Assembly: GCF_011752565.1 (NCBI RefSeq) | Contig: NZ_VWXK01000012.1 | Span: forward strand, 124,001 to 188,000 | Origin: Pantoea sp. Ap-967 | GTDB lineage: Bacteria > Pseudomonadota > Gammaproteobacteria > Pseudomonadales > Pseudomonadaceae | DNA: 64,000 nt | Direction: 5' to 3' | Part shown: positions 18,474 to 27,809 of the stretch, one piece after another | How the letters are laid out: the number at the start of each line of letters is the position of its first letter | Position numbering within the stretch: position 1 is the first letter of the stretch | Notes under the pieces: model-generated | The model's database searches: none | Seen by the model: the letters and a program-made list of their open reading frames with translations, nothing else | Told to the model about the DNA's origin: nothing | Made by a program: the position numbers and the translations under genes

Positions 18474-19181
18474 TTAACGCTGATGCGGAACCAGAACCAC
18501 CTGGGCCGGCATCGAGCGCTGAATCTCATGCTTCTGCTTCAGCTTGAAATCGCCATCGAGCTTGTGCACGCGCTTCTCCAGCAGGCTTTTCAGCCACGGC
18601 GCATCCTGTGTCCGTGGCACCTGGAACACCACGTCACACTGGTAATTCACCACGTCCTTGGCAATTTCGTCGAGCTGGCGGCGCATTGCGCGGATGTCGG
18701 TGGTTTTCAGCGCCACCACGGTGCTTGGCGCGGTCGGGTCGATCACCCGGGCCTGGGGCTTGGCCTCGGCAGCCTTCAATGCCGCCTCGGCTTTCTCCAG
18801 CTCGGCCTTGCGCGCCTGGGACACGGCATCGCCACCGGTTACCGCCGGCGCCTGTGGCATCAGTGCACGGGCGCGGGCCAGGGCCGTGGCGGCGGCGTTG
18901 ACATCGCCCTTCTGCAGCACGATCTGGCTGCGTTGCAGATAGGCCTCGGCGAGCTGGCGCTGATAGGGCTCCAGGCGGGCGTCGCCGGGCGACTGCGCCT
19001 GCAGGGTGGCCAGTTGGTCTTCGGCGGTGGCCAGCTCGTTGCTGGCGATACTCTGTTGCAGCTGCTGCCAGGCATCGGCTTGGGCAGGTGCATCGGCCTG
19101 TTCCACCGGCGCACTGGAGCAAGCGGCCAGGAACAGGGAAAACGCGGCAACAAGCAGATAACGGGATGCGAACGGCTTCAT
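18474..19181 (-). CDS. lipoprotein of unknown function beside znuB
   Basis: 235 aa. Lipoprotein signal peptide with lipobox LAAC (Cys at residue 21). The mature chain has a TPR-like helical part (about 35-140, with repeated Ala/Leu/Gln heptads) and a basic C-terminus containing CDVVFQVPRTQ. A similarly placed lipoprotein occurs next to the znu cluster of P. aeruginosa as I recall (PA5502). A link to zinc uptake is only suggested by position; it is 127 bp from znuB and in the same direction. Confidence 0.75.
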   Translation of the reverse strand: MKPFASRYLLVAAFSLFLAACSSAPVEQADAPAQADAWQQLQQSIASNELATAEDQLATLQAQSPGDARLEPYQRQLAEAYLQRSQIVLQKGDVNAAATALARARALMPQAPAVTGGDAVSQARKAELEKAEAALKAAEAKPQARVIDPTAPSTVVALKTTDIRAMRRQLDEIAKDVVNYQCDVVFQVPRTQDAPWLKSLLEKRVHKLDGDFKLKQKHEIQRSMPAQVVLVPHQR

Positions 19182-19308
19182 TCCTGCGACTCTCTATTTG
19201 CGCAAAAAGCGAGCAAGTCTACACCCAGGTGCGCACGCTCGAAAACAGGTCTTACAGACCCTTTACCCGTGAAAAGGTTGCAGGGTGTGCCTGCGCACAC
19301 CCCGGTTT

Positions 19309-20091
19309 TCAGCGTTTTGGCAGGGCCAGGCTCAGCAAGAATAGCACCGCCGCGCAGACCACGATCGATGGCCCGGCGGGGGTGTCCTTGAACCAGGACA
19401 TGGCAAGGCCGCCGCACACGGCGGCAATCCCGAGCAGGCTGGCACCCAGCGCCATCTGCTCGGGCGAGCGGGCGTGACGCTGCGCCGCAGCGGCGGGAAT
19501 GATCAGCAGCGAGGTAATCAGCAGCACCCCGACGATCTTCATCGCCACCGCGATCACCACGGCAATCAGCAGCATCAGCGCCATGCGCAGGCCCGCCACC
19601 GGCAGGCCTTCGACCATGGCCAGCTCCTCATGCACGGTAATCGCCAGCAGCGGCCGCCACAGCGCCGCCAGCAGCAGCAACACCAGGGCACTGCCGCCGA
19701 GGATCCAGGCAAGGTCGGTGGTGCTGATGGCCAGCAGGTCACCGAACAGGTAGGCCATCAGGTCGATGCGCACATCGTGCATGAAGCTCAGCACCACCAG
19801 GCCCAGCGACAGGGTGCTGGGGGCCAGGATGCCGAGCAGGGTGTCGGAGGCCAGCGGCTGGCGCTGTTGCAGGGTGACCAGCAGGATCGCCAGCAGCAGG
19901 CAGCCCACGGTCACCGCCAGCGCCGGGCTGACATCCAGCACGAAGCCCATGGCCACGCCCAGCAGCGCGGCATGGGACAGGGTGTCGCCGAAATAGGCCA
20001 TGCGCCGCCACACCACGAAGGAGCCGAGCGGGCCGGCCACCACTGCCAGGGACAAACCCGCAAGCAAGGCGTAAAGAAGAAAATCAGCCAT
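19309..20091 (-). CDS. znuB: zinc ABC transporter permease
   Basis: 260 aa, ABC-3 family permease with seven or eight helices. Inner-membrane channel for zinc delivered by ZnuA. The family segment [15 protein letters not shown] near residues 35-49 is clear. The ATG at 20091 lies within the end of znuC (8-bp overlap); a longer upstream reading is Thr/Arg-rich and unlikely. Last gene of zur-znuC-znuB. Confidence 0.94.
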   Translation of the reverse strand: MADFLLYALLAGLSLAVVAGPLGSFVVWRRMAYFGDTLSHAALLGVAMGFVLDVSPALAVTVGCLLLAILLVTLQQRQPLASDTLLGILAPSTLSLGLVVLSFMHDVRIDLMAYLFGDLLAISTTDLAWILGGSALVLLLLAALWRPLLAITVHEELAMVEGLPVAGLRMALMLLIAVVIAVAMKIVGVLLITSLLIIPAAAAQRHARSPEQMALGASLLGIAAVCGGLAMSWFKDTPAGPSIVVCAAVLFLLSLALPKR

Positions 20092-20857
20092 GCTTGCAGT
20101 GCTCTCCGTGAACATGGGTGCCAGGGGCGATGACCGAGCCATGCAGGTCGTGGCTGTGGTCGTGATGGTGGTGGTAGACCGCCAGGCTCGGCGCATTCTG
20201 GCCGAACAGCTCGACGAACGCCGGGTCGTTGCTGACCTGCTCGGGGTGGCCCGAGCAGCACACGTGACGGTTCAGGCACACCACCTGGTCGGTAGCGCTC
20301 ATCACCAGGTGCAGGTCGTGAGAAACCATCAGCACGCCGCAGCCGTGGCGGTCGCGCAGGCGGGTGATGAGGTTGTACAGCTCGGTCTGGCCGACTACGT
20401 CAACCCCTTGTACCGGCTCGTCGAGCACCAGCAGTTGCGGCTCGCGCAGCAAGGCCCGGGCCAGCAGCACGCGCTGCATCTCGCCCCCGGAAATGGTCTG
20501 GATCGGGCTGTCGATAACCTGCTCGGCGCCCACTTCCTGCAGCGCCGACAAGGCTGCCGCGCGGTCTACGCCGGGCACCAGACGCAGGAAGCGCAGTACC
20601 GACAGCGGCAGCGTGGCATCGACCTGAATCTTTTGCGGCATGTAGCCGATGCGCAGCTTCGGCTTGCGCCACACCGTGCCGCGGTGGGGCTTGAGCAGCC
20701 CGAGCACGGCGCGTACCAGGGTGGTCTTGCCTGCACCGTTGGGGCCGATCAGGGTGACGATCTGGCCCGGGGCGACCGTCAGGTCGATGCTGTCGAGCAC
20801 CGCCTCGCCGCCAAAGGTGACGCCGACCTGCTCAAGGCGGATCAGGGCCTCGCTCAT
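20084..20857 (-). CDS. znuC: zinc ABC transporter ATP-binding protein
   Basis: 257 aa. Walker [10 protein letters not shown], signature ISGGEMQR, Walker [14 protein letters not shown]-loop VSHDLH. The C-terminal tail is His-rich ([13 protein letters not shown] and [10 protein letters not shown]), common in ZnuC and probably a zinc-binding segment. The ATG at 20857 overlaps the zur stop by 4 bp. Confidence 0.95.
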   Translation of the reverse strand: MSEALIRLEQVGVTFGGEAVLDSIDLTVAPGQIVTLIGPNGAGKTTLVRAVLGLLKPHRGTVWRKPKLRIGYMPQKIQVDATLPLSVLRFLRLVPGVDRAAALSALQEVGAEQVIDSPIQTISGGEMQRVLLARALLREPQLLVLDEPVQGVDVVGQTELYNLITRLRDRHGCGVLMVSHDLHLVMSATDQVVCLNRHVCCSGHPEQVSNDPAFVELFGQNAPSLAVYHHHHDHSHDLHGSVIAPGTHVHGEHCKHG

Positions 20858-21339
20858 GCCGCGCTCCGGCAGTTGGCGCACAGGCCGACGATTTCCACGG
20901 TTTGCGACTCGACGCTGAAGCCCACGCCCTTGGCGCTGGCGACGATGGCGTCGCTGATGCTGTCCTGCTCCAGCTCGATGGCCACATGGCACTCACGGCA
21001 GATCAGGAACTGGCCTTGGTGCACGTGCTCGGGGTGGCTGCAGCCAATGAAGGCGTTGAGCGAGGCGATGCGGTGCACCAGGCCGTTTTCCAGCAGGAAG
21101 TCCAGGGCACGGTATACGGTGGGCGGCGCGGCGCGGCGGCCGTCCTGTTCGCTGAGCACGGCGAGGATGTCGTAGGCGCCCAGCGGCTTGTGGCTCTGCC
21201 ACACCAGTTCCAGCACGCGCTTGCGCAGTGCGGTCAGGCGCAGGCCTTGGCGGGTACAGAGCACCTCGGCTTCAGCCAGGGCGCTGTGCACGCAATGGGA
21301 ATGATCGTGGGGACGGTGAGCCAGCGGCGTAATGGACAT
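20854..21339 (-). CDS. zur: zinc uptake regulator, Fur family
   Basis: 161 aa. Fur-family repressor that shuts zinc uptake genes when zinc is bound. Winged helix at about 25-95 ([15 protein letters not shown]), dimerisation domain with structural-zinc Cys pairs (CRECH and CANC) and the [10 protein letters not shown] sensor-site segment. The N-terminus has extra His ([12 protein letters not shown]). It starts the zur-znuC-znuB operon and is divergent from znuA, 68 bp away, so the pair can share one operator. Confidence 0.95.
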   Translation of the reverse strand: MSITPLAHRPHDHSHCVHSALAEAEVLCTRQGLRLTALRKRVLELVWQSHKPLGAYDILAVLSEQDGRRAAPPTVYRALDFLLENGLVHRIASLNAFIGCSHPEHVHQGQFLICRECHVAIELEQDSISDAIVASAKGVGFSVESQTVEIVGLCANCRSAA

Positions 21340-21365
21340 ATGGGCGGCGACGGTTCTGGATGGAG

Positions 21366-21387
21366 ACGTTATTATGTTACCTGTTTC
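21366..21387. promoter_or_regulatory. candidate Zur operator between zur and znuA
   Basis: An AT-rich island in GC-rich DNA, containing GTTATTATGTTAC (21368-21380) followed by CTGTTTC. It resembles Zur boxes (GTTATA-type half-sites) but is only partly symmetric. Placement in the 68-bp divergent gap is right for control of both operons. Confidence 0.45.
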
Positions 21388-21407
21388 TGACGAGTCGAGT
21401 ATTGATC

Positions 21408-22316
21408 GTGTCCCGATTCCTAGTGCTTTTTGTCGCTTTCATCGCCTGTTCGGCCCAGGCCGACGTGCGTGTGCTGACCAGTATCAAACCCCTGCAACAG
21501 ATTGCCGCCGCCGTGCAGGACGGTGTCGGCAGCCCCGACGTGCTGCTGCCGCCGGGCGCCTCGCCGCACCACTATGCGCTGCGCCCCTCCGACGTGCGCA
21601 AGGTGGGCGATGCCGACCTGCTGTACTGGATTGGCCCGGACATGGAGAACTTCCTGCCCCGCGTGCTGGGCACCCGCAGCAAGCCGACGGTGGCCGTGCA
21701 ATCGCTGCCGGGCATGAAGCTGCGCCATTTCGGCGAGGACAGCCATTCCCACGAGGAGGCAGACCAGGACGAGCATGACCACGACCACCGCCCCGGCAGC
21801 CTGGATGCGCACCTGTGGTTGTCGTCGTTCAACGCCCGGGTGATCGCGGCGAAGATGGCCGCGGACCTGGCGGCAGCGGACCCTGCCAATGCGGCGCGTT
21901 ACCAGGCCAACCTGAAGGCGTTCAGTGCGCGTATGGACGGCCTGGATGCGCGCATCAAGGCGCGGGTGGCGGGTATTGCCGGCAAGCCGTACTTCGTGTT
22001 CCACGAGGCGTTCGATTACTTTGAGTCGGCTTATGGCCTGCAGCATACCGGGGTGTTCAGCGTGGCCTCGGAGGTGCAACCGGGCGCGCAGCACGTGGCG
22101 GCGATGCGCAAGCGCCTGATGGAAGTGGGCAAGACCTGCGTGTTCAGCGAGCCGCCGCTGCGCCCGCGCCTGGCCGAGACGTTGACGGCTGGCTTGCCGG
22201 TGCGCTTGGCCGAGCTGGATGCCTTGGGCGGCACCGACCCGGTGGATGCCAAGGGGTATGAGCGGTTGCTTGAGAAGCTGGGGGGTGATTTGGCCGGGTG
22301 CCTGGAACAGTTGTAA
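21408..22316 (+). CDS. znuA: zinc ABC transporter substrate-binding protein
   Basis: 302 aa, cluster A-I periplasmic binding protein. With the GTG at 21408 the protein begins with a clean signal peptide (SRFLVLFVAFIACSAQA). An ATG at 21360 is in frame but would place the likely operator inside the gene and spoil the signal peptide. Zinc-site His are in the PPGASPHHYAL segment and in FHEAFDYF; a His/Asp/Glu-rich loop (HSHEEADQDEHDHDH, about residues 113-127) is typical of ZnuA. Confidence 0.93.
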   Translation: MSRFLVLFVAFIACSAQADVRVLTSIKPLQQIAAAVQDGVGSPDVLLPPGASPHHYALRPSDVRKVGDADLLYWIGPDMENFLPRVLGTRSKPTVAVQSLPGMKLRHFGEDSHSHEEADQDEHDHDHRPGSLDAHLWLSSFNARVIAAKMAADLAAADPANAARYQANLKAFSARMDGLDARIKARVAGIAGKPYFVFHEAFDYFESAYGLQHTGVFSVASEVQPGAQHVAAMRKRLMEVGKTCVFSEPPLRPRLAETLTAGLPVRLAELDALGGTDPVDAKGYERLLEKLGGDLAGCLEQL

Positions 22317-22331
22317 GCCTGTTCCGGCCCT

Positions 22332-22395
22332 TTCGCGAGCTGCGCTCGCTCCTACCGGGAATTGTGGCCTGGTAGGAGCGAGCGCAGCTCGCGAT
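22332..22395. repeat. REP pair (GCGAGCGCAGCTCGC family), inverted
   Basis: TTCGCGAGCTGCGCTCGCTC with CTAC, and its inverse (GTAG plus GAGCGAGCGCAGCTCGCGAT) ending at 22395, 16 bp apart, between the convergent znuA and thrB genes. Confidence 0.9.
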
Positions 22396-22400
22396 GCGGT

Positions 22401-23351
22401 TCAAAGGGCAAATGGTAGGTGCAAAGCCACCTGCTGGCGCTGCGCCAGGCGCACCTCGAACTCGCGTGGGTCATGGATCATCACATCCATCCCGGCAAAC
22501 GATTCCGCGGCAATCAGGCGCGACAGCCAGAAGCGCACGCAACCCACCCGCAGCATTTCCGGCCACAGCTCGGCTTCGGCCGCGGTAAACGGCCGCAGCG
22601 CGGCATACGCCGCCAGCAGCGCCTGGGCCCGTGGCACATCGATTGCGCCGTGCTCATCCAGGCACCAGTCGTTCACGGTGATGGCGATGTCATACAGCAT
22701 CGGGCCCGAGCAGGCGTTGTAGAAATCGATCACGCCGGTCAGGTGGGTGCCTTCGAACATCACGTTGTCGCGGAACAGGTCGGCATGCAGGTTGGCCCGT
22801 GGCAAGGCCAGGATCTGCGCCTTGTGCGCGGTGATTTCCGCCAGTGCCGGCTGCAGCAGCGCAGCCTGCTCGCCGCTCAGGCGCGGCAGCAGCTCGGCGC
22901 CGGAGGCCAGCATCCAGTCCAGGCCGCGGTCGGTGCGGCGCTCGATGATGTGCTCGCGAGTGGCCAGGTGAATGTGCGCCAGCAGCTCGCCCACCTGGGC
23001 GCAGTGCTGGGCGTTGGGCGCCTTGATGTGCTTGCCCGACAGCCGAGGCTGCAGCAGCGCCGGCTTGCCGCACAATTCGCGCAGGGCGTTGCCGTCGCGG
23101 TCGCGCAGGGCGTAGGGCACCGGCATGTCGGCGCCGTGCAGCACGTCCAGCAGCTCGATGAAGAACGGCATGTCCTCGACCGGGCCGCGTTCGACCAGCG
23201 TCAGGACGAACTCACCCTTTTCCAGGCTGACGAAGAAGTTGCTGTTCTCGGTACCGGCGGCAATGCCCTGGAAGTCGAGCAGACGGCCCAGCTCGTACGG
23301 CGCCAGAAAGGTTTCCAGCTCAGGCCGGGTCACGGGGGTGAAGACTGACAT
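22401..23351 (-). CDS. thrB: homoserine kinase (APH-fold type)
   Basis: 316 aa. Phosphorylates homoserine for threonine synthesis; this is the choline-kinase/APH-like form found in pseudomonads, not the GHMP form. Visible: the nucleotide-loop segment GTENSNFFV, the catalytic HADLFRDNVMF (about residues 188-198) and the metal-binding VIDFYNA. The start MSVFTPV fits the family but has no Shine-Dalgarno: the bases before it are a terminator-like hairpin and T-run. Lies downstream of the DUF2782 gene on the same strand. Confidence 0.94.
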   Translation of the reverse strand: MSVFTPVTRPELETFLAPYELGRLLDFQGIAAGTENSNFFVSLEKGEFVLTLVERGPVEDMPFFIELLDVLHGADMPVPYALRDRDGNALRELCGKPALLQPRLSGKHIKAPNAQHCAQVGELLAHIHLATREHIIERRTDRGLDWMLASGAELLPRLSGEQAALLQPALAEITAHKAQILALPRANLHADLFRDNVMFEGTHLTGVIDFYNACSGPMLYDIAITVNDWCLDEHGAIDVPRAQALLAAYAALRPFTAAEAELWPEMLRVGCVRFWLSRLIAAESFAGMDVMIHDPREFEVRLAQRQQVALHLPFAL

Positions 23352-23355
23352 GATG

Positions 23356-23393
23356 AAAAAAAGCCCATACGGGCACTTCCGCCGGGAAGTGCC
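23356..23393 (-). terminator. attenuator-like double hairpin before thrB
   Basis: On the minus strand, GGCACTTCC (23393-23385) pairs with GGAAGTGCC (23380-23372). Directly after, GCCC-GTAT-GGGC (23374-23363) is followed by seven T (23362-23356). The two hairpins share bases 23372-23374 and cannot both form fully. The thrB ATG begins 4 nt after the T-run. This looks like a terminator/antiterminator pair controlling read-through from the DUF2782 gene into thrB. Confidence 0.55.
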
Positions 23394-23422
23394 GGGTTGA
23401 TGTGAACGGTGCGCGCGTCAGC

Positions 23423-23710
23423 TTACCACTCGAAGATCTTCCAGGACGGAATCAGCATGTCCGGCTGGTCGGAACGAATGAAATTGCCATCAGAGCCATC
23501 GGCGCGTACCAGGAAATATGGCTTGCCGTTTTTCGGCGTAATCTTGATCGCATACAGGAAGCCGTTCTGGCGGTATTCCTGGATGGTCTTGTCGCCTTCC
23601 GTGCGAATGGTCACCTCGGGATCGGCCGAGGGGGCGTCTTCCGCCGCCAGGGTGACGACTGGCATGGTGGCCAGCAGGCCCAGCACTAACAGGCGATTGA
23701 GTGTACGCAT
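23423..23710 (-). CDS. DUF2782 family exported protein
   Basis: 95 aa with a signal peptide (MRTLNRLLVLGLLATMPVVTLA). The mature protein is small and basic/acidic mixed, with GNFIRSDQPDMLIPSW near the end. A gene of this family sits between thrB and polA in pseudomonads; its function is not known. It is upstream of thrB with a 71-bp gap holding the hairpins. Confidence 0.82.
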   Translation of the reverse strand: MRTLNRLLVLGLLATMPVVTLAAEDAPSADPEVTIRTEGDKTIQEYRQNGFLYAIKITPKNGKPYFLVRADGSDGNFIRSDQPDMLIPSWKIFEW

Positions 23711-23784
23711 GATAACCTAGTCCCTTTGTCGTCATTGATCCGGCTATTCTAGCTCCGGACCCGCCGAAAAGGTTGATTCTGCTC

Positions 23785-26532
23785 ATGAGCCAAGCGCCTC
23801 TCGTCCTGGTGGACGGTTCCTCCTACCTCTACCGCGCCTTCCACGCGCTGCCGCCACTGACCACCTCCAAGGGCATGCCCACCGGCGCGGTCAAGGGGGT
23901 GCTGAACATGCTCAAGAGCCTGCGCCGGCAATACCCCGACAGCCTGTTCGCCGTGGTGTTCGACGCCAAGGGCGGCACCTTCCGCGACACCCTGTACGCC
24001 GACTACAAGGCCAACCGCCCGAGCATGCCCGACGACCTGCGGGTGCAGGTAGAGCCACTGCACGCCAGCGTGCGCGCACTGGGCTACCCACTGCTGTGCG
24101 TGGAAGGGGTGGAGGCCGATGACGTGATCGGCACCCTGGCCCGCAGCAGCGCCACCCAGGGCCGCCCGGTTATCATCTCGACCGGCGACAAGGACATGGC
24201 GCAGCTGGTGGACGGCCACGTGACCCTGGTCAACACCATGACCGGCAGCGTGCTGGACGTGGCCGGCGTGCACGAAAAATTCGGCGTCGGCCCCGAGCAC
24301 ATCATCGACTTCCTGGCCTTGATGGGCGACAAGGTCGACAACATTCCGGGCGTACCGGGCGTGGGCGAAAAAACCGCGGTGGGCCTGCTGACCGGTATCG
24401 GCGGAGGCCTCAGCGACCTGTACGCCAACCTCGACAAGGTGCCGACCCTGGCCATTCGCGGCGCCAAGACCCTGCCGGCCAAGTTGCAGGAACACCGTGA
24501 TGCCGCGTTCCTGTCCTACGAGCTGGCCACCATCAAGTGCGACGTGCCACTGGATGTGGAGGTCGAGGCGCTGGTGTGCGGCGAGCCCGACCGCGAAGCC
24601 CTGCTCGCGCTGTACACCGAGATGGAGTTCAAGAGCTGGATCGCCGACGTGCAGCGCGACGCGGTGAAGGCCGGCAGTGACCTGGCACCCGTTGAAGCAC
24701 CGGCTGCACCTGTGGAACCCACCTACGAAACCATTCTCGACCAGGCCCGTTTCGACGCCTGGCTGGAAAAGCTGCGCCAGGCGCCGCTGTTCGCCTTCGA
24801 CACCGAAACCACCAGCCTCGACGCCCAGCAGGCGCAACTGGTTGGCCTGTCGTTCGCGGTCAACCCGCATGAGGCGGCCTACGTACCGCTGGCCCACGAT
24901 TACGAAGGTGCCCCCCAGCAGCTGGACCGCGAGGCCGTGCTGCTGGCCCTCAAGCCCTTGCTTGAAGACCCGGCTAAGGCCAAGGTCGGGCAGAACGCCA
25001 AGTACGACATCAACATCCTGGCCAATGGCTCGCCGGCCATCGACATGCGTGGCGTGGCCTACGACACCATGCTGGAGTCGTATGTGTTCAACTCCACCGC
25101 CACCCGTCACGACATGGACAGCCTGGCGCAGAAGTACCTGGAGCACAGCACCATCGCCTTCGAGGACATCGCCGGCAAGGGTGCCAAGCAGCTGACCTTC
25201 AACCAGATCCACCTGGACAAGGCCGGCCCGTATGCGGCCGAAGACGCCGACATCACCCTGCGCCTGCACCACGCGCTGCAGGCACGCCTGGCGCAAACGC
25301 CGAGCGTGCAACCGGTGCTGATGGACATCGAGATGCCGCTGGTGCCGGTGCTGGCGCGCATCGAGCGCCAAGGCGCGCTGGTGGACGCTGCGCTGCTGAA
25401 CGTACAAAGCGGCGAGTTGGGCGTGAAGATGGCCGAACTGGAGCAGCGTGCCTACGCGCTGGCCGGCGAGGAGTTCAACCTGGGTTCGCCCAAGCAGCTG
25501 GGCGCGATCCTTTACGACAAGCTGGGCATGCCGGTGCTGAGCAAGACTGCCAAAGGCCAGCCGTCCACCGCCGAAGCCGTGCTCGACGACCTGGCCCTGC
25601 AGGGCTACCCGCTGCCGGAAGTGCTGATGCAGTACCGCAGCCTGAGCAAGCTCAAGAGCACCTACACCGACAAGCTGCCGGGCCAGATCAACCCGCGCAC
25701 CGGGCGTATCCACACTTCCTACCAGCAGGCCGTGGCGGCCACCGGGCGCCTGTCGTCCAGCGACCCGAACCTGCAGAACATCCCGATTCGGACCGCCGAG
25801 GGCCGGCGCATTCGCCAGGCCTTCGTCGCCAGCCCCGGCTACAAACTGCTGGCTGCGGACTACTCGCAGATCGAGCTGCGCATCATGGCCCACCTGGCCA
25901 AGGACGAAGGCCTGCTGCATGCTTTTCGCAACGACCTCGACGTGCACCGCGCCACCGCTGCCGAAGTGTTCGGCGTGGCCCTGGAGAACGTCACCACCGA
26001 CCAGCGCCGCAGCGCCAAGGCCATCAACTTCGGCTTGATCTACGGCATGAGTGCCTTTGGCCTGGCCAAGCAGATTGGCGTCGACCGCAAGCAGTCCCAG
26101 GACTACATCGACCGCTACTTCGCCCGTTACCCAGGCGTGCTGGCCTACATGGAGCGCACCCGCGCCCAGGCCGCCGAGCAGGGCTTCGTCGAAACCCTGT
26201 TCGGCCGCCGCCTGTACCTGCCGGACATCAACGCCAAGAACCCGGCCCTGCGCAAGGGTGCCGAGCGCACGGCGATCAACGCGCCGATGCAGGGCACGGC
26301 CGCCGACATCATCAAGCGCGCCATGGTCAATGTGGACAACTGGCTGCAGGCCAGCGGCCTGGACGCCCGGGTGATCCTGCAGGTGCACGACGAACTGGTG
26401 CTGGAGGTGCGCGAGGAACTGCTGGAGCAGGTGAAAGATGAAATTCGCCAGCACATGAGCAATGCCGCAAAACTGGATGTGCCGCTGCTGGTCGAAGTAG
26501 GTGTTGGTGCGAATTGGGATGAAGCTCACTGA
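23785..26532 (+). CDS. polA: DNA polymerase I
   Basis: 915 aa, all three domains present. 5' nuclease domain (about 1-290, with [15 protein letters not shown] and the metal-site [10 protein letters not shown]); 3'-5' proofreading domain (about 310-510, [11 protein letters not shown] with the catalytic Asp/Glu, and the KYDIN and AAEDA motifs); polymerase domain (about 540-915, motif [16 protein letters not shown], motif [17 protein letters not shown], motif [10 protein letters not shown]). Okazaki-fragment maturation and repair. I take the ATG at 23785; upstream TTG has no support. Confidence 0.97.
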   Translation: MSQAPLVLVDGSSYLYRAFHALPPLTTSKGMPTGAVKGVLNMLKSLRRQYPDSLFAVVFDAKGGTFRDTLYADYKANRPSMPDDLRVQVEPLHASVRALGYPLLCVEGVEADDVIGTLARSSATQGRPVIISTGDKDMAQLVDGHVTLVNTMTGSVLDVAGVHEKFGVGPEHIIDFLALMGDKVDNIPGVPGVGEKTAVGLLTGIGGGLSDLYANLDKVPTLAIRGAKTLPAKLQEHRDAAFLSYELATIKCDVPLDVEVEALVCGEPDREALLALYTEMEFKSWIADVQRDAVKAGSDLAPVEAPAAPVEPTYETILDQARFDAWLEKLRQAPLFAFDTETTSLDAQQAQLVGLSFAVNPHEAAYVPLAHDYEGAPQQLDREAVLLALKPLLEDPAKAKVGQNAKYDINILANGSPAIDMRGVAYDTMLESYVFNSTATRHDMDSLAQKYLEHSTIAFEDIAGKGAKQLTFNQIHLDKAGPYAAEDADITLRLHHALQARLAQTPSVQPVLMDIEMPLVPVLARIERQGALVDAALLNVQSGELGVKMAELEQRAYALAGEEFNLGSPKQLGAILYDKLGMPVLSKTAKGQPSTAEAVLDDLALQGYPLPEVLMQYRSLSKLKSTYTDKLPGQINPRTGRIHTSYQQAVAATGRLSSSDPNLQNIPIRTAEGRRIRQAFVASPGYKLLAADYSQIELRIMAHLAKDEGLLHAFRNDLDVHRATAAEVFGVALENVTTDQRRSAKAINFGLIYGMSAFGLAKQIGVDRKQSQDYIDRYFARYPGVLAYMERTRAQAAEQGFVETLFGRRLYLPDINAKNPALRKGAERTAINAPMQGTAADIIKRAMVNVDNWLQASGLDARVILQVHDELVLEVREELLEQVKDEIRQHMSNAAKLDVPLLVEVGVGANWDEAH

Positions 26533-26553
26533 TTGAGCTGGGAAAGCTGTGTA

Positions 26554-26636
26554 GGATCTGCGGCGTAGTGACGCGGATCCTGGCATGGCTCGATGCCACT
26601 AGATCCGGAGTTTCATGAAACTATCGCAAATAGTTT
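26554..26636. other. three consecutive hairpins after polA
   Basis: Stem 1 at 26554-26580 (GGATCTGCG with CGCGGATCC, one mismatch), stem 2 at 26581-26598 (TGGCAT with ATGCCA, perfect), stem 3 at 26618-26636 (AAACTAT with ATAGTTT, perfect, followed by TTGAG). They lie between the polA stop and the promoter of the ErsA-like RNA. They may stabilise or end the polA message; no long T-run follows. Confidence 0.45.
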
Positions 26637-26647
26637 TGAGGGCTTCG

Positions 26648-26675
26648 GAACTAAACCGGTGAAGTGGAACTCAGA
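26648..26675 (+). promoter_or_regulatory. AlgU/RpoE-type promoter of the ErsA-like RNA
   Basis: GAACTA at 26648-26653, a 17-bp spacer, and TCAGA at 26671-26675. This fits the AlgU (sigma-22) pattern GAACTT-N16/17-TCtgA with one change in each element. ErsA of P. aeruginosa is known to be AlgU-dependent, which supports both calls. Confidence 0.65.
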
Positions 26676-26680
26676 GTAAC

Positions 26681-26811
26681 TGAATGGCTGGTGAAGCCTT
26701 TCGATGCTCCTATGTTGTGTTAAGTGTTGGCAGATACCTGGACCCCGCCCTAGCGGTCCAGACTTGAACCCCGAACTTCCCCCTCCCCATACGAAGTCCG
26801 GGGTTTTTTTT
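26681..26811 (+). ncRNA. ersA: ErsA-like small regulatory RNA
   Basis: Inferred RNA of about 131 nt from just after the AlgU-type promoter to the end of a strong terminator. Position between polA and engB, the envelope-stress promoter and the size match ErsA of P. aeruginosa, an Hfq-dependent RNA that controls algC and oprD. The terminal hairpin has a pyrimidine-rich loop (CCCCCTCCCC), suited to pairing with ribosome-binding sites. Ends are estimated from promoter spacing and terminator only. Confidence 0.7.
26769..26811 (+). terminator. intrinsic terminator of the ErsA-like RNA
   Basis: CCCCGAACTT pairs with AAGTCCGGGG (one A-C mismatch) around a C-rich loop, followed by eight T at 26804-26811. 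Confidence 0.85.
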
Positions 26812-26854
26812 GCCCGGAATTTGACCTGGGGCACTCCCTTAATCACCCGGCCCT

Positions 26855-26967
26855 GTAGGAGCGAGCGCAGCTCGCGATGGGCTGCAAAGCAGCCCCGGCA
26901 TCATCAGCCGCGAAGCTGACAACCTGGGGCCGCTGCGCGCCCCATCGCGAGCTACGCTCGCTCCTAC
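26855..26967. repeat. extended REP composite element
   Basis: 113 bp. GTAG plus GAGCGAGCGCAGCTCGCGAT at the left and its near-perfect inverse at the right. Inside are GGGCTGCAAAGCAGCCCC (a local hairpin) and GGGGCCGCTGCGCGCCCC. A near twin lies at 35075-35184. It separates ersA from the convergent engB. Confidence 0.9.
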
Positions 26968-26983
26968 CGGAAGTGCGGTGCCT

Positions 26984-27616
26984 TCAGGCGACGGGCTTGT
27001 CTTCCAGTTCCATCCAGTCGGCCAGCACCCGGTAGGCTTCTTCCAGGCCCAGGCGCTTGGGCGCCGAGAACAGTTGGATGGTCACGCCATCGCCCCAGCC
27101 CTTGCGGATTTCCGACTGCACCTTGAGCAAGGTGTTCTTGCCCGCGCCGTGGGTCAGCTTGTCGGCCTTGGTCAGCAGGATGTGCATCGGCATGCCGCTG
27201 GCCTTGGCCCAGTCGAGCATCATCTTGTCGAAGTCGGTCATCGGGTGGCGGGTGTCCATCATCAGGATCACCCCACGCAGGCACTCGCGGCTGCCCAGGT
27301 AGGCCTCCAGGTGCTTCTGCCAGTGCTGCTTGAGCGGAATCGGGACTTTTGCATAACCGTAACCCGGCAGGTCGACCAAACGCCGTTCATCGTCCAGACT
27401 GAAAAAATTCAACAGCTGGGTGCGCCCTGGGGTTTTCGAGGTACGCGCCAGGCTGGCATGAGTCAGGGTGTTGAGGGCGCTGGACTTGCCGGCGTTGGAA
27501 CGGCCGGCGAAAGCCACCTCGTAACCCTGATCGTCCGGGCATTGTTCGACCTTGGCAGCGCTGAGGGCGAATTTGGCTTTCTGGCAGAGGCCGAGGATGG
27601 GGTTCTTGACTTGCAT
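26984..27616 (-). CDS. engB: ribosome biogenesis GTP-binding protein EngB/YihA
   Basis: 210 aa, essential GTPase needed for assembly of the large ribosomal subunit. G1 GRSNAGKSS (38-46), G3 DLPGYG (82-87), G4 TKADK (149-153) are visible. The ATG at 27616 gives the usual family length; the longer reading upstream crosses the divergent promoter. It is divergent from the cytochrome genes. Confidence 0.95.
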   Translation of the reverse strand: MQVKNPILGLCQKAKFALSAAKVEQCPDDQGYEVAFAGRSNAGKSSALNTLTHASLARTSKTPGRTQLLNFFSLDDERRLVDLPGYGYAKVPIPLKQHWQKHLEAYLGSRECLRGVILMMDTRHPMTDFDKMMLDWAKASGMPMHILLTKADKLTHGAGKNTLLKVQSEIRKGWGDGVTIQLFSAPKRLGLEEAYRVLADWMELEDKPVA

Positions 27617-27666
27617 GGGATATCCGATGTGGGTGTTGCCAACGCCTAGGCCGGCAAGCAGTGTCG

Positions 27667-27695
27667 TTTCCGTTTGGTTGGCGGAAGTATATAAT
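27667..27695 (+). promoter_or_regulatory. sigma-70-like promoter for the cytochrome genes
   Basis: TTTCCG at 27667-27672, 17-bp spacer, TATAAT at 27690-27695 (perfect -10). It faces the two cytochrome c genes. A TGCCC...GGGCA dyad follows in the leader (about 27709-27741). Confidence 0.5.
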
Positions 27696-27809
27696 GCCCC
27701 AGTTTTTGTGTGCCCATTCTCCCAGCGAAGGGGAACGGGCATGGGGTGTCGAACAATAGCTCGCGCATCAGAACGCAGCGCGTCCCCCAACCCTGTCAGG
27801 TCGTTTCGC

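Noticed and set aside
23749..26586. A 945-codon open frame antisense to polA
   Set aside because: It mirrors a highly conserved gene, starts outside any ribosome-binding site and its product is Gln/His/Val/Gly-rich without domains; it is a by-product of GC-rich third codon positions.
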